Source: Phallusia fumigata
Taxonomy: Eukaryota > Chordata > Ascidiacea > Phlebobranchia > Ascidiidae
Length of the DNA stretch: 64,000 nt
Direction of reading: 5' to 3'
Assembly: GCA_008931825.1 (NCBI GenBank)
Contig: QXVZ01006654.1
Location: forward strand, 28,480-92,479
Below the pieces are notes generated by a model. That model did not search any database. It had not been told where the DNA came from and saw only the letters and a list, made by a program, of their open reading frames with translations. Both the position numbers and the translations under genes were made by a program. This document shows, piece after piece, positions 63,374-64,000 of the stretch (positions are counted from its first letter, which is position 1; each line of letters begins with the position of its first letter).

Positions 63374-64000
63374 AGGTGGCTGTATATAGGATGCGTATTG
63401 CGTTAACGTACGTTATCGCATCCGAAAAACGGTCCGTAATCTAACGTGCGTAAACGTAACGAATTTACGTTCCGACGAATTTAGGTTGCGTTTCTTGCGT
63501 CAACGTCCGAAACGGACATAACGGACGTTAACGCAAGGCCGTCCTACGGAATAGAACATGTTCTATTTGTACGGACGTACGCATGCGATTTTCGGTTCAG
63601 TTGTAGTGCCAATCTCAGACAATTTCTGCATTATGAGTTTTTTGCTCAAACAACATGTAAACTTGTTTCTAATGGATAGCAGCAAGCGTTGTGCTGTTTC
63701 AAAAAAGGCAAAAACAGTTGATGAAAAGGAAACTGCCAGTGAAGCAACAAGTTTCAAAAACTCTGCACTATGTTTTACTATTAATATTGCTTTTAATAGA
63801 CTTGTCGAATTTCTGTTTTTGCTCTGAATGAGAATAACGGAAAATTGTTGGTGGTTATTGCCGATTGTGAAGATCACGATTAAATTTTCCGTTAACAGTT
63901 GGTGGTCGCCTAGGTTAAAAATACATTTTGTTGCGTTACTTTTGCAAGAGAACACAAATAGGTTCGCGCTTATTTTTAATGGGGTTCTGTGGCGTAACCT
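63374..64000. mobile_element. Possible 5' end of a second DNA transposon, cut by window
   Basis: After TTGCAGTAA the sequence turns into an ACGT-rich, palindrome-dense stretch to about 63600, with a GGATGCG..CGCATCC hairpin at 63389-63423 and TAGAACATGTTCTA at 63552-63565. Many AACGT/ACGTT/CGGACG motifs are present. A short plus-strand frame with an ATG at 63671 (MDSSKRCAVSKKAKTVDEKE) has the basic, hydrophilic look of a DNA-binding N-terminus but runs out by 63827. TAA before the first motif would suit PIF/Harbinger insertion preference. Without the other end this is a guess. Confidence 0.2.

Overview
The window is animal nuclear DNA. It is AT-rich, with spliced genes made of many short exons, almost all introns 0.1-2 kb, GT..AG junctions throughout, and polypyrimidine acceptors ending in TTTCAG or TTGCAG. 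All seven identified genes have one-to-one human counterparts and sit only 1-4 kb apart, apart from one 10 kb gap. This suits a compact invertebrate chordate genome, most likely an ascidian tunicate of the Ciona type. The species assignment is inference; the gene identities are not.

Layout: 1-1.8 kb, nothing recognised. 1.8-10.6 kb, minus strand, ABCB6 (17 coding exons). 13.8 kb, minus, a 57-residue microprotein of the STMP1 family in a single coding exon. 17.1-24.5 kb, plus, a MOXD1/DBH-like copper type II monooxygenase family protein (15 exons). 26.3-33.2 kb, plus, USP10 deubiquitinase (14 exons, the first tentative). 35.8-38.5 kb, minus, tektin-4 (8 exons). 39.6-43.2 kb, plus, EEFSEC, the selenocysteine elongation factor (10 exons). 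43.2-53 kb, a gene-poor, visibly more GC-rich interval. 53.1-57.5 kb, plus, a UBE2Q/UBE2QL1-like E2 enzyme (3 coding exons, with a candidate alternative first exon at 52.25 kb). 59.35-63.05 kb, a non-autonomous foldback-type DNA element with about 270-bp terminal inverted repeats rich in TGACGTCA palindromes. 63.4 kb to the end, an ACGT-rich palindromic stretch that may be the start of a second DNA transposon.

The genes do not form one pathway. STMP1 and MOXD1 are head-to-head about 3.1 kb apart, and TEKT4 and EEFSEC are head-to-head about 1.05 kb apart, so each pair could share regulatory DNA. The TEKT4/EEFSEC gap holds an X-box-like site, which would suit the ciliary gene.

Main points of interest: (1) the MOXD1-like protein has replaced three of the six family copper ligands, so it looks like a pseudo-monooxygenase; (2) the STMP1 microprotein is easily missed by annotation; (3) USP10 carries FGDV where vertebrates have the G3BP-binding FGDF; (4) the foldback element has CRE-like arrays, a duplicated terminus and shuffled internal inverted blocks; (5) a phase-compatible alternative 5' exon lies upstream of the E2 gene. 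Exon boundaries were read by eye from reading-frame continuity, family similarity and splice consensus, without transcript data.
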